NCBI GenBank assembly: GCA_021324095.1
Contig: JAJPJT010000017.1
Coordinates: 1 to 64,000 of the forward strand
Reading direction: 5' to 3'
DNA from: Gammaproteobacteria bacterium
Lineage (GTDB): Bacteria > Pseudomonadota > Gammaproteobacteria > Xanthomonadales > Rhodanobacteraceae
Length of the DNA stretch: 64,000 nt
Shown: piece after piece, positions 47,901 to 55,812 of the stretch
How positions within the stretch are numbered: the stretch's first letter is position 1
How the letters are laid out: each line of letters begins with the position of its first letter
Made by a program: the position numbers and the translations under genes
The notes under the pieces: generated by a model
The model's database searches: none
What the model was told of the DNA's origin: nothing
Seen by the model: the letters and a program-made list of their open reading frames with translations, nothing else

Positions 47901-48086
47901 GACGGCGCCGATGCCGCGCCTTCGCAAGATGCGCAGACCGGCTACACCAGGCTAAGCGGGCTGCTGGACGCCTCGTTGCAGAAGTGGGATGCGCTGAAGA
48001 CGACCGAGCTTTCTGCATTGAATGCGAAGCTGAAAGCCGCGGGGAAGAAGCCGGTTAGTTTGGAATCGCGAAAAGCGAAATCCTGA
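44916..48086 (+). CDS. Large exported sortilin/VPS10-type beta-propeller protein (paralog 4)
   Basis: 1056 aa. Signal peptide with cleavage near SFA-AP (about residue 28). Propeller starts WRMIGPFRAGRTLAVTGVPG, with blades GGVWETRDTGRTW, GMYKSVDAGKTW, GVFRSLDGGKTWKK, GLYKSTDGGSTW and GLYRSDDAGKTWKK. C-terminal domain: PGQYTVKLTVDGQTFSEPV, DPRVTIPADAYVQQFRLAQK, then helices. Closest in layout to paralog 2 (both have YNQPTA and the AVYRVR/AIRVRW segment before the C-terminal domain). Confidence 0.86.
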   Translation: MSVHHRLTVLFAATSLALAASAPASFAAPAMHDAGTSTWGALHWRMIGPFRAGRTLAVTGVPGQPTHFYMGSVDGGVWETRDTGRTWQPIFDNEPVQSIGAIAVAPSDPNIIYVGTGESDMRSDIVQGDGMYKSVDAGKTWTHIGLTDSQQIAMIRVDPHNPNRVFAAVLGHPYGPNAERGVFRSLDGGKTWKKVLGPNDNTGAIDIIFKPGDAKVIYASLWQTRRPPWNIYPPSSGPGSGLYKSTDGGSTWTHIQGNGFPSKGLGRIGIAISAAAPDRIYAIVDADDGGLYRSDDAGKTWKKMSSDPRIWQRGWYFGQITADPKNPDRIYAMNTIELRSDDGGKTFIPVKGDPTGDDYHELWIDPSDPARQIMGSDQGASITVNSGRTWSSWYNQPTAQIYHVSTDNRFPYRVYGAQQDSGAAAVPSRSTYYPTINMMQFHEVTAGGESGMIAPDPKDPDIVYGGTVEKLDLKTKQTRDVDPTLADPDIYRHTWTLPLAFNAVDKNTLYFGNQRLWQTTDGGEHWTAISPDLSRPDPAVPATLDASTVADNLQQGPRRGVVYSIGSSPLDARLLWVGTDDGLIWRTNDGGAHWSNVTPKQLTAWSKVGSIEPSHFDENTAFASVDRHRLDDRKPYIYRTTDGGKSWQLIVNGIPDGDFVDVVREDPVKRGLLYAGTDFGIFVSFDDGGHWHSLQQNLPRVSVRDIDVKNDDLVIATHGRGFWIMDDISALRQLAAYPATWATRLYKPAVAYRVRMPMFTGTPMPRDEPTAENPPWGAYIDYSLAATPAKPIELSIYDANGKLVRSYSSADKAPKPDLAKINMTPDWFREPVVLKTTPGLHRFVWPLRYAEPAALSHGDAYSDGVWAPPGQYTVKLTVDGQTFSEPVTVVHDPRVTIPADAYVQQFRLAQKVEAERAKLAVAYGEVNRLHGELEKARKGASGDLLKSIDALDAQVVAAGDLVHVSNPYNAFAKPPNNVQNFRYLEFAFGSLMRAVDGADAAPSQDAQTGYTRLSGLLDASLQKWDALKTTELSALNAKLKAAGKKPVSLESRKAKS

Positions 48087-48311
48087 GGCAGAGTAGAGCA
48101 GCGCTGCTACGCGGGTGTCGGGCTAGTCCGACGTCCGCCAGCGTGTGCGTGCCCGAACCGTCGAGCGCGGAACTGCACGCGCCGCAGGGATGGCAATAAG
48201 CGGCCAGAGCGGTCGGTCGCCGCGGGGATCGCGCTTCCGGAAAACTGCCGGTCGAGATAAACAAGAGGGTTCACATTACACTCAGCGGAGCCGTGAGACG
48301 GAGGATCCCAA

Positions 48312-49994
48312 TTGTTAAAGCGCATGACAATGGTCGCAGGCTCAACACCGCATCAAGCTTCGCGTGACGTGGATTTGTCCTCAGTAACAGTCTTTGTTGG
48401 CCCCAACAACAGCGGAAAGTCTCGCGCACTTCAAGAAATCGAGAACTGGATCAGGAGTTCGCAGCCTTCCAAGGGACTGGTGGTCAAGGCTATCGAATTC
48501 GATGCATGGACTAAGGAAGCTATTGAAAAGGAGCTGAACGCGCTTGTGGTTGACCCAACGCTGCAAGAGTCCGTACAGCCCGACCACGTGCTCATCAGCA
48601 AGCTGAATCCGCAGAACAACTCGACGGTCCGAACCCAAATTCATAAGCCAATTCTGCTTCAGGAAGCGCAAAACCCAAACTCCAACCGGACGCGTTATGC
48701 AATGTTTCTTTCGCTATTCACTCTCAAACTGGACGGAACGAATAGATTGGCGCTTGCTAACCCTCAGAAGGCCGGAGACTTACAAAAAACGGCACCAAAC
48801 CATATAGCCCATCTCTTTGCCAATAATGCTGCCCGCGGTAGGCTTCGCAAAACCGTTTATGAAGCGTTTGAAAAATACCTCGTGGTGGATCCAACCAATA
48901 TCGGGGAACTCCGATTTCGGCTCTCTGCAAGAGCTCCTGAGGATGAGGCTGAAGAGAAGGGATGGGACTCAAGGGCCCAAAAATTCCATAGCGATGCTAC
49001 TCTACTAGTTGATGCAAGCGATGGCGTAAAGGCATTCGTCGGAATGCTTTCAACGATAATTTCGGGCGATCCGAAGGTAACGCTGCTTGACGAGCCGGAA
49101 GCATTTCTGCACCCGGCCTTGAGCTACAAACTCGGAAAGGAGGTTGCGTCGGCTTTGGCGACGACCAATCGTCGTCTCTTCGTATCGACGCATAGCGCAA
49201 GCTTTCTTATGGGCTGCGTTCAATCAGGTGCGGGGGTCAATATCGTACGGCTCACTTACGACTATGAAACCGCTACAGCTCGATTGCTTCACAGTCAGAC
49301 GCTCGCTCCACTGATGCGCAATCCGTTGCTACGATCGGTCGGCGTGCTAAATGCATTGTTCTACAACGCCGTGGTAGTGACCGAGGGTGATGCCGACCGA
49401 GCCTTCTATCAGGAAATCAATGAGAGACTGCTCGCCAAAAATGATCCGCGTGGAATCACCGGTTGCCTTTTTTTGAACGCTCAGAACAAGCAGACTGTTT
49501 GGGACATCGTAAAGCCTCTCCGAGAGCTTGGTATCCCGGCTGCAGGCATTGTCGACATTGATGTGCTGAAGGAAGGTGGAGCTGTTTGGAGCAAACCGCT
49601 GCAAGGCGCGTTCATTCCTCCGCTGAGCCACCCTGGTCTTCAAGCGGAACGCTGCGCTCTTCTGAAGGCATTTGAGGCGACCAAGAAAGATATGAAGCGA
49701 GAGGGCGGCGTTGCTCTCTTATCAACTCAAGATCAAGAAGCCTGTCGTAACTTGTTCTCTCAGTTGGCTGAATACGGGGTATTTGTCGTGGATCGGGGAG
49801 AGCTGGAGTCGTGGCTGCCGGCACTTGGTGCGGGTGCCAGCAAATCGACATGGCTGCTGACGATTTTTGAAAAGATGGGAGACGACCCCAGCGAGCCTGG
49901 ATACGTACATCCAGAACAAGGTGACGTGTGGGACTTCGTCGGGGGAATCAAGGCTTGGGTCGCACGGAGCAACCGAAAGGGGATTCCCGAGTGA
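48312..49994 (+). CDS. OLD-like AAA ATPase with TOPRIM nuclease domain
   Basis: 560 aa. ABC-type ATPase head: Walker A GPNNSGKS (30-37), Walker B VTLLDEPEAFLHPALSYKLG (about 255-274) and H-loop FVSTHSASFL. C-terminal TOPRIM domain begins VVVTEGDADRAFYQEI (about 357-372), with AAGIVDIDVLKEG giving the second acidic cluster. This is the overcoming-lysogenization-defect nuclease family, often phage-defence genes. TTG 48312 follows GGAGG at 7 bases; ATG 48324 and 48330 are alternatives. The gene is clearly A+T-richer than its surroundings, a sign of transfer. No UvrD-like helicase gene follows, so it is not an obvious Gabija pair. Confidence 0.85.
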   Translation: MLKRMTMVAGSTPHQASRDVDLSSVTVFVGPNNSGKSRALQEIENWIRSSQPSKGLVVKAIEFDAWTKEAIEKELNALVVDPTLQESVQPDHVLISKLNPQNNSTVRTQIHKPILLQEAQNPNSNRTRYAMFLSLFTLKLDGTNRLALANPQKAGDLQKTAPNHIAHLFANNAARGRLRKTVYEAFEKYLVVDPTNIGELRFRLSARAPEDEAEEKGWDSRAQKFHSDATLLVDASDGVKAFVGMLSTIISGDPKVTLLDEPEAFLHPALSYKLGKEVASALATTNRRLFVSTHSASFLMGCVQSGAGVNIVRLTYDYETATARLLHSQTLAPLMRNPLLRSVGVLNALFYNAVVVTEGDADRAFYQEINERLLAKNDPRGITGCLFLNAQNKQTVWDIVKPLRELGIPAAGIVDIDVLKEGGAVWSKPLQGAFIPPLSHPGLQAERCALLKAFEATKKDMKREGGVALLSTQDQEACRNLFSQLAEYGVFVVDRGELESWLPALGAGASKSTWLLTIFEKMGDDPSEPGYVHPEQGDVWDFVGGIKAWVARSNRKGIPE

Positions 49995-50152
49995 GGCGGA
50001 CCTGAAACTGCTGTAGATGCATCCTTTCGCTTCGCAAAGTTGCCGATTTGGCGGAGGCAGTTTTCTCTTGCGTAGCGATCGTAGGGGGCACCGTCGCGAC
50101 CGGCCGCAATGGGTCGAACTCAGAAGTTGCTCTATCGGACGACGCGCCTGCG

Positions 50153-50353
50153 TCACTCTCCTTTGGTTGCGACAGACGCCTGCAATGCCGCAGCCAGGCC
50201 GGCGTCGCCGCTCAGCAAATCCTTCCAGCGCAGTTCGACTCCGCGCCGGTGACCTTTTTCGGTGAGCTTCAGTCCTTCGGGGTCGATCACCAGCGTGTAG
50301 GTCTTGTCGCCTACCGTGAGCGCACGCTTGATGGGCTTGTCCAGTGGTGTCAT
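50153..50353 (-). CDS. Small conserved-looking protein of unknown function
   Basis: 66 aa, family not recognised. A good ribosome-binding site AAGGAG precedes the ATG. Contains KRALTVGDKTYTLVIDPEGL, an ELRWKDLLSGDAGLAAAL segment and a short C-terminus; predicted small alpha/beta protein without signal or membrane segment. It lies between the OLD-like gene and tRNA-Phe. Confidence 0.65.
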   Translation of the reverse strand: MTPLDKPIKRALTVGDKTYTLVIDPEGLKLTEKGHRRGVELRWKDLLSGDAGLAAALQASVATKGE

Positions 50354-50462
50354 GACGCATCACTCCTTCGTGATCACTTGTGGCACGGATTCGAAATGCT
50401 ACCTGCAGGCCAGGGTTCGTCCCAGCAAGAGGGGAGGATAGCAGTTCGATCCGCGGGGAAAG

Positions 50463-50479
50463 TGGTGGCCAGGGGCGGA
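50463..50479. other. Duplicate of the tRNA-Phe 3' end (att-like)
   Basis: TGGTGGCCAGGGGCGGA, identical to the 17 bases at 50645-50661 that encode the tRNA-Phe 3' end including CCA. The two copies are 182 bases apart, on the 3' side of the tRNA, as left by site-specific integrases using a tRNA 3' end. No integrase gene is visible. Confidence 0.6.
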
Positions 50480-50644
50480 CTGTGCGCGCCGGGAGCGCGC
50501 GCGAACGGCGAAGCCGGCCCGGAGGGCGAGCACCATGGTCGAGCCATGTGCGTTTGCGCGATGCCGGGGTGCATCGCGCGCACATGGCGAGGGTGAGGCA
50601 GGACGCCGAACGGAGGAGTCTCAGGGATGAATACTTGCGCAAAA

Positions 50645-50720
<76 letters not shown>

Positions 50721-50776
50721 AAACCTGGAACCCCTTGCGGTTGCCGCGTTGCGCGGCGGGCGGTCACGAACCGCTT

Positions 50777-50805
50777 ATTAGACCGGCCACTATAGAAACC
50801 GTCAA
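50777..50805 (-). promoter_or_regulatory. Sigma-70 promoter of tRNA-Phe
   Basis: Minus strand: -35 TTGACG, 17-base spacer, -10 TCTAAT (5 of 6 each). It lies 57 bases upstream of the mature tRNA. Confidence 0.75.
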
Positions 50806-50816
50806 GCTTGTTGCGC

Positions 50817-51152
50817 TCAATCCAGGCTCCACAGCGCGCGGTCCAAGTCGTGGGCGAGTCCGAACGCCTGCATCGGCACGCGGCCATCGCGCACGTCCAC
50901 GCCCTCGGCGCGCAAGCGCCGCGACTGTTCGCGGAATCCGCGGCTGCCGCGCGGCAATGCGATGGTGCCATCGGAATGCAGCACGCGGAACCATGGCAGC
51001 TCCATGCCGTCCGGCGTGTCACGCAGCGCGGCGCCGACCAGCCGCGCGCGGCCCGGCAGGCCCGCACGCGCAGCGATCTGGCCGTAGCTCGCAACGCGTC
51101 CCGCTGGAATCGCGGCGATCGCGGCGTAGATGCGTCGGTAGCGTTTGTCCAT
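50817..51152 (-). CDS. Alkyltransferase-like protein (MGMT family, no active-site Cys)
   Basis: 111 aa from ATG 51152 (MDKRYRRIYAAIAAIPAGRV). It has the MGMT DNA-binding core: GRVASYGQIAARAGLPGRARLVGAAL and ELPWFRVLHSDGTIALPRG. The catalytic motif P-C-H-R-V of methyltransferases reads PWFRV, with Trp in place of Cys as in alkyltransferase-like (Atl) proteins. These bind O6-alkylguanine and flag it for nucleotide excision repair. The frame continues upstream, but into the next divergent gene. Confidence 0.88.
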   Translation of the reverse strand: MDKRYRRIYAAIAAIPAGRVASYGQIAARAGLPGRARLVGAALRDTPDGMELPWFRVLHSDGTIALPRGSRGFREQSRRLRAEGVDVRDGRVPMQAFGLAHDLDRALWSLD

Positions 51153-51254
51153 CGCGCGTCGGATGCAAAAGCGCAGCATAGCGGCGAGCCGCGATTCGCG
51201 CCGTGCGGCGGAAGCGGCGTATGCTGCACGCGATCCCTTCCGGAGCATTCCGCC

Positions 51255-51917
51255 ATGCACTTCGACCGCGCCACCCATCCCGATGCGCCGCACACCAAGC
51301 TGCATACGCCGAACTGGTTCGTGTCCAGCCTGATGCTGGACCGTGCGCTCGACGCGATCCTGCGCCGCGTCAAGAAGCTCGATCGCAGCCACGACGTGCC
51401 CTACCTCGCGGGCTACAGCATGGACGGCAAGACCATCTACATCGACCGCCACCTGCCGACCAGCTTCACGTACCGCGGGCGCACCATCGAAGTCGACCGT
51501 TTCCTGATCATGCACGAGGAAGTCGAGAAGACGCTGATCGACCAGTTGGACCTGCACTACCTGCACGCGCACCAGATCGCGACGCGCGCCGAGGAAGCCG
51601 CGGTTCGCGCCCAGAAGATTTCCTGGCGCGCGTACGACCGCTTCATGCAGAAGTACGTCAAGAGCGTGGGCGATGAGCGGTTGAAGAAGGTGCCGGACGA
51701 TCTGGACCTGAAGCCATATCGCGATTACCACGACTGGGATTTGATGCAGCGCATGGAGAAGGCGATCGACGCGGGCAGGCTGCCGGGCGCGTCGAAGACG
51801 CTGCGCAGCGAAATCGCCGCGTACAACTCGGCGTTCCGCGAGGAGCGGCGCGATGCGTCGCGAAAGGCGAAGCGGGGGAAGAAGCGCGCGACCAAACGAG
51901 CGTCATCGAAACGTTGA
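51255..51917 (+). CDS. Conserved-looking protein of unknown function
   Basis: 220 aa from ATG 51255 (MHFDRATHPDAPHTKLHTPN). No signal peptide or membrane segment. Contains NWFVSSLMLDRALDAILRRV, SMDGKTIYIDRHLP, RFLIMHEEVEKTLIDQLD and HYLHAHQIATRAEEAAVR; a His-rich MHEEVE segment resembles a metalloprotease HExxH-like helix but lacks the exact motif. The C-terminus is very basic (KAKRGKKRATKRASSKR), suggesting nucleic-acid contact. I do not recognise the family. Divergent from the Atl gene. Confidence 0.7.
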   Translation: MHFDRATHPDAPHTKLHTPNWFVSSLMLDRALDAILRRVKKLDRSHDVPYLAGYSMDGKTIYIDRHLPTSFTYRGRTIEVDRFLIMHEEVEKTLIDQLDLHYLHAHQIATRAEEAAVRAQKISWRAYDRFMQKYVKSVGDERLKKVPDDLDLKPYRDYHDWDLMQRMEKAIDAGRLPGASKTLRSEIAAYNSAFREERRDASRKAKRGKKRATKRASSKR

Positions 51918-51944
51918 GCCCCCTGGCAAGCTCTGTCAGCGCCC

Positions 51945-52152
51945 GTCATTCCGGGGCGGCCTGCGGCTTCTCGCAGGTCGAACCCGACTGCGTTTGCAGA
52001 GCCTGTCCCGGACTTGATCCGGGAATTGCAAATGCGAACGCCGCCGGCGGCCCAAAGGGCGAGCGCCAAGGATGGCGTGAGTCTGTCGGTTAGGGACCAT
52101 CCACGCGCGATCGAAACCGATTCCGGATCGCGCTTCGCGCGTCCGGAATGAC
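51945..52152. repeat. Dispersed repeat family B, copy 3 (long form)
   Basis: Begins GTCATTCCGGGG and ends CCGGAATGAC. Interior GAACCCGACTGCGTTTGCAG, AAATGCGAACGCCGCCGGCG and AAGGATGGCGTGAGTCTGTC match copies 1 and 2. It fills most of the 339-base gap before the membrane protein gene, which contains no visible gene. Confidence 0.88.
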
Positions 52153-52256
52153 AAGCAAAGAGAGGACTGCTCATTAAAGGAAAGCAGCCGGCGCGGGCAG
52201 CCCCGCGATGAAGAGCCAATCAGAACTTCCTTGGCGCAGTGATCTGCTCCAGGAAT

Positions 52257-52514
52257 CTAAGCAGGTCCGCGGCGCCGACCCACCGCAATGCCGTAGATGC
52301 TGATTGCGAGCCACGCGACTTCCAGGACCATCGCGGGCAGGTTGAACGCGTAGATCAGCGACACGATGATCGCGGCGGAGCCGAGCGCGTTCATCAACTG
52401 GTAGATGATGCCGTTGCCGTGCAGCCGGCGCGCCTGCAGCAGGAAATAAGCGAGCAGCGTCACGACCATGCCGACGAGGCCGACGATCGTGGGCCAGTAG
52501 AAATGGACGCTCAT
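52257..52514 (-). CDS. CBU_0592-type small membrane protein
   Basis: 85 aa with about three hydrophobic helices (about residues 8-26, 35-58, 61-78), ending in a basic GRRRGPA tail. Resembles the small CBU_0592 family of unknown function: MVVTLLAYFLLQ, YQLMNALGSAAIIVSL and EVAWLAISIYG. Its ATG overlaps the rlmB stop (ATGA), so it is coupled to rlmB. Confidence 0.8.
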   Translation of the reverse strand: MSVHFYWPTIVGLVGMVVTLLAYFLLQARRLHGNGIIYQLMNALGSAAIIVSLIYAFNLPAMVLEVAWLAISIYGIAVGRRRGPA

Positions 52515-53251
52515 GGTTTGCCTCCGCGTTGCCGCACCGCTTCGAACAGGGCGATTCCCGCTGCCACCGACACGTTCAAGCCTTCCATGGCGCCCGGCAT
52601 CGGGATGCGCGCGAGGTGGTCGCAGGCTTCCCGGGTCAGGCGCCGCATGCCTTCGCCTTCTCCACCCATCACCAGCGCGACGCGCCCTGCGAGGTCGACA
52701 TCGTACAGCGACGCTTCGGCGTCACCGGCGAGACCCGTGAGCCACACGCCCGCATCCTTCATTTCGCGCAGCGCGCGCGCGAGGTTGGTTACCTCGATCA
52801 GCGGCACCCGGTCGACCGCGCCCGCCGACGCGCGTCGCACGACCGGCGTCATGCCGACCGCACGGTCCTTCGGCACCACCACCGCCGTCGCACCCGCCGC
52901 CGCCGCGCTGCGCAGGCAGGCGCCGAGGTTGTGCGGATCGGTGACGCCGTCCAGCACAAGGAACAGTGCATCGTCCGCATCCAGCAGGGCCGCGAGATCG
53001 TGCTCGGACTTCGCCGCTGGAATCTCGTAATTCGCCGCCACGCCCTGATGTCGTGCATGCCCGGACACGCGATCCAGCATCGCGCGCGGACGCGTGTGCA
53101 CGCGCACGCCGAGGCGCCTGGCTTCGTCGACCAGCGCGGCGATGCGCGGATTGTGCGTGCCCTGCTCGACCAGCACCTCGCGCACGCGCGACGGATCGTT
53201 GGCGAGCGCGCCTTCGACCGGATTGATGCCGATGATCCAGGATTCGGTCAT
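52511..53251 (-). CDS. rlmB: 23S rRNA (guanosine2251-2'-O)-methyltransferase
   Basis: 246 aa from ATG 53251 (MTESWIIGINPVEGAL). SpoU/TrmH-type knotted methyltransferase: N-terminal substrate-binding domain with RHQGVAANYE, then LDGVTDPHNLGACLRSAAAA (motif 1), LVMGGEGEGMRRLTRE (motif 2) and IPMPGAMEGLNVSVAAGIAL (motif 3). RlmB methylates G2251 in the P loop of 23S rRNA. It follows rnr as in E. coli, with a short repeat between. Confidence 0.95.
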   Translation of the reverse strand: MTESWIIGINPVEGALANDPSRVREVLVEQGTHNPRIAALVDEARRLGVRVHTRPRAMLDRVSGHARHQGVAANYEIPAAKSEHDLAALLDADDALFLVLDGVTDPHNLGACLRSAAAAGATAVVVPKDRAVGMTPVVRRASAGAVDRVPLIEVTNLARALREMKDAGVWLTGLAGDAEASLYDVDLAGRVALVMGGEGEGMRRLTREACDHLARIPMPGAMEGLNVSVAAGIALFEAVRQRGGKP

Positions 53252-53285
53252 GGTACTTTCAACCACGTCCAACGGTTTCTCTCTC

Positions 53286-53408
53286 GTCATTCCGGGGCCG
53301 TTCGCAGATTCACCGCGAACGGAACCCGGAATCCATTGTCGCGTGTGACAACACCAGCAAGATCAAAATGGATTCCGGATCGCCGCTGCGCGGCGTCCGG
53401 ATCGACGA
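53286..53408. repeat. Dispersed repeat family B, copy 4 (short form)
   Basis: GTCATTCCGGGGCC at one end, AACCCGGAATCCATT inside, and GATTCCGGATCGCCGCTGCG near the other; ends GTCCGGATCGACGAC. It lacks the GACTGCGTTTGCAG core of the long form. Lies between rnr and rlmB. Confidence 0.6.
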
Positions 53409-53415
53409 CAAACAT

Positions 53416-55764
53416 TCAACGACGACGGTGATGTCTTTCGCCCGACATTGGTTTGTCGTCATCACGCACCATCCTGAAATCGATCCTGCGGTCTTCCATG
53501 CTGGCGCGCAGCACCTGCACGCGCACCGCGTCGCCCAGCCGGAACACCGATCCGGTGCGCTCGCCGCGCAACTCGTGGCGGCGCGCGTCGAAGTGGTAGT
53601 AGTCGTTGCGCAACTGGGTGATGTGCACCAGCCCCGATACCTTCGACTCGGTCAATTCGACGAACAGGCCGAACGAGGTGACGCCGGTGACGATGCCGTC
53701 GAACTCCGCGCCGACGTGCTGTTCCATCCACGCGCACTTGTAGCGTTCGTCCACGTCGCGCTCGGCTTCCTCGGCACGCCGTTCGGTGCGCGAGCAGTGC
53801 GCGGCCATGCCCGCCATCTTGCTTTCGGTGTAGAGGTACGCCGCGGGTTTGCCGCCCGCCAGCGCGTAGCGGATCGCGCGGTGCACCAGCAGGTCTGGAT
53901 AGCGCCGGATCGGCGATGTGAAATGCGCGTAGGCGTCGAGCGCGAGTCCGAAGTGGCCGTGGTTGGATGGCAGGTAACTCGCCATGCTTTGCGCGCGCAG
54001 CAGCACGCTGCGGAACAGTTCGGCGTCGGGGCGACTCGCCACGCGCTGCAGCAACGCCGCGAAGTCGCGCGGCTTCACCTCGGTGACCGGCGGCAGCTTC
54101 AACTTGTATTCGCGCAGGAACGCGAGCAGGTCTTCGTATTTGTCGGCCGGCGGCGGCGCGTGCACGCGGAACGGTGCGGGAATCTTCTTCTTGGCGAGGA
54201 ACCTCGCCGCCTGCACGTTGGCCGCGACCATGCACTCCTCGATCAGCTTGTGCGCGTCATTGCGCGGGTGCGCGCCCAGCGACACGACGTTGCCCTGCTC
54301 GTCCAGCCGGTAATCGACCTCGCCGGTCTCGAAATCGATGGTGCCGCGCCGCCGACGGGCTGCCGCGAAAGCCTTGTACAGCGCGTGCAGGTTGTCGATG
54401 TGCGGCAGGAGCTTGCCGAACGCGCGGCGCGTGCCGGCGTCGCGTTCCCCGATCGCCTGCCATACCTGGTCATAGGTGAGCCGCGCGTGGGAGCGCATCA
54501 CCGCGGGATAGAATTTCGCGCGCGTGACGTCGCCTTGCGGACCGACGCGCATCTCGCAGGCCATGCACAGCCGGTCGACGTCCGGATTGAGCGAACAGAT
54601 GCCGTTCGACAAGGTCTCGGGCAGCATCGGCACCACGAAACCCGGGAAATACACCGACGTGCCGCGTTCGTAGGCCTGCGTGTCCAGTGCCGTTTCCGGT
54701 TCGACGTAATGCGACACGTCGGCGATCGCGACGATCAGCTTGAAACCGCCGCCGCGCACGGGCTCGGCATACACGGCGTCGTCGAAGTCGCGCGAATCGG
54801 CGCCGTCGATCGTGACCAGCGGCACGTTGCGAAGATCCACGCGCCCTGCGTATTCCGTATCCGTCACGTTCGGCTCGACGGCTTCGGATTCGCGGACCAC
54901 GTCCTGTGGCCATACGTGCGGCAGGCCGTGGCTTTCGATCGCCATCTCCACGATCAGCGACGGCTGCAGGCGTTCGCCCAGCACGCTGACGATGCGGCCG
55001 ATCGGCCCGCGCTGTTCCGTCGGCGGTTCGGTGATTTCCGCAACGACGATCTGACCCGCGCGCGCGCCGTTGCGCGCATCCGGCGGAATCAGCACGTCCT
55101 GGTGCAGGCGCCGGTCGTCGGGATCGACCACCACCACGCCCTGCGCCTCGACCACCCGGCCGACCAGACGCGGCGCGCGGCGCTCCAGCACTTCGCGGAT
55201 CGCACCCTGCTGCCGGCCGCGGCGATCGACGCCGACCACCGACGCCAGGACGCGATCGCCATGCAGCACCTGGCGCATCTGCGCCGGCGACAAATAGAGG
55301 TCATCTCCGCCTTCGTCGGGGCGCAGGAAGCCATAGCCCTCGGCGTTGGCGAGCACCGTACCCGCGATCAGGCCGATCCGTTCGGCCGGCGCGAGCCCGC
55401 CGCGACGGCTCTGCAGCAACTGGCCATCACGCAGCATCGCGCGCAGGCGTTTGTCGAGCGCCTCTCGGCGCAGGCCATCATCTATGCCAAGCGCGGTCGC
55501 GATGTCATCGATGCGCAGCAGGCTGCCGCGCTCGGCCAGCAGCGCGAGGATCGCCTCGCGGCTCGGGATCGGATGCTCGTAACGCTGCGCCTCGCGCTCG
55601 GCGTGCGGATCGGTGAATCCCGCCGCGTGCTTGTGACCGTGCTTCTGCGCAGGCGGATGGCTCGGCCCTGGTTTGCCGCGTGGTGCCGGCGTGTTCTTGC
55701 GTTTGCTGGATGCCGCACGCGGCTTGCGCGCGGAGCGGGACGGGGGACGCTGGCGTCTGGGCAT
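53416..55764 (-). CDS. rnr: Ribonuclease R
   Basis: 782 aa. Processive 3'-5' exoribonuclease of the RNB family that degrades structured RNA. Order: very basic N-terminus (PRRQRPPSRSARKPR), a winged-helix domain (EAILALLAERGSLLRIDDIA), cold-shock domains, the RNB catalytic centre with VTIDGADSRDFDDAVYAE (acidic metal ligands, about residue 310-327), and C-terminal S1 domain (FDGIVTGVTSFGLFVEL). Start MPRRQRPPSRS chosen at the first ATG. It heads the rnr-rlmB set. Confidence 0.96.
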   Translation of the reverse strand: MPRRQRPPSRSARKPRAASSKRKNTPAPRGKPGPSHPPAQKHGHKHAAGFTDPHAEREAQRYEHPIPSREAILALLAERGSLLRIDDIATALGIDDGLRREALDKRLRAMLRDGQLLQSRRGGLAPAERIGLIAGTVLANAEGYGFLRPDEGGDDLYLSPAQMRQVLHGDRVLASVVGVDRRGRQQGAIREVLERRAPRLVGRVVEAQGVVVVDPDDRRLHQDVLIPPDARNGARAGQIVVAEITEPPTEQRGPIGRIVSVLGERLQPSLIVEMAIESHGLPHVWPQDVVRESEAVEPNVTDTEYAGRVDLRNVPLVTIDGADSRDFDDAVYAEPVRGGGFKLIVAIADVSHYVEPETALDTQAYERGTSVYFPGFVVPMLPETLSNGICSLNPDVDRLCMACEMRVGPQGDVTRAKFYPAVMRSHARLTYDQVWQAIGERDAGTRRAFGKLLPHIDNLHALYKAFAAARRRRGTIDFETGEVDYRLDEQGNVVSLGAHPRNDAHKLIEECMVAANVQAARFLAKKKIPAPFRVHAPPPADKYEDLLAFLREYKLKLPPVTEVKPRDFAALLQRVASRPDAELFRSVLLRAQSMASYLPSNHGHFGLALDAYAHFTSPIRRYPDLLVHRAIRYALAGGKPAAYLYTESKMAGMAAHCSRTERRAEEAERDVDERYKCAWMEQHVGAEFDGIVTGVTSFGLFVELTESKVSGLVHITQLRNDYYHFDARRHELRGERTGSVFRLGDAVRVQVLRASMEDRRIDFRMVRDDDKPMSGERHHRRR

Positions 55765-55812
55765 GGCGCCAGCGTCGCGGAGCGGCGTCGCGAAAGCAAG
55801 CGCCGCCGGCGA

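Noticed and set aside
50354-50644. Possible CRISPR or toxin-antitoxin unit near the OLD-like gene
   Set aside because: No spaced direct repeats and no recognisable antitoxin; only the att-like duplication and a small unknown gene nearby.
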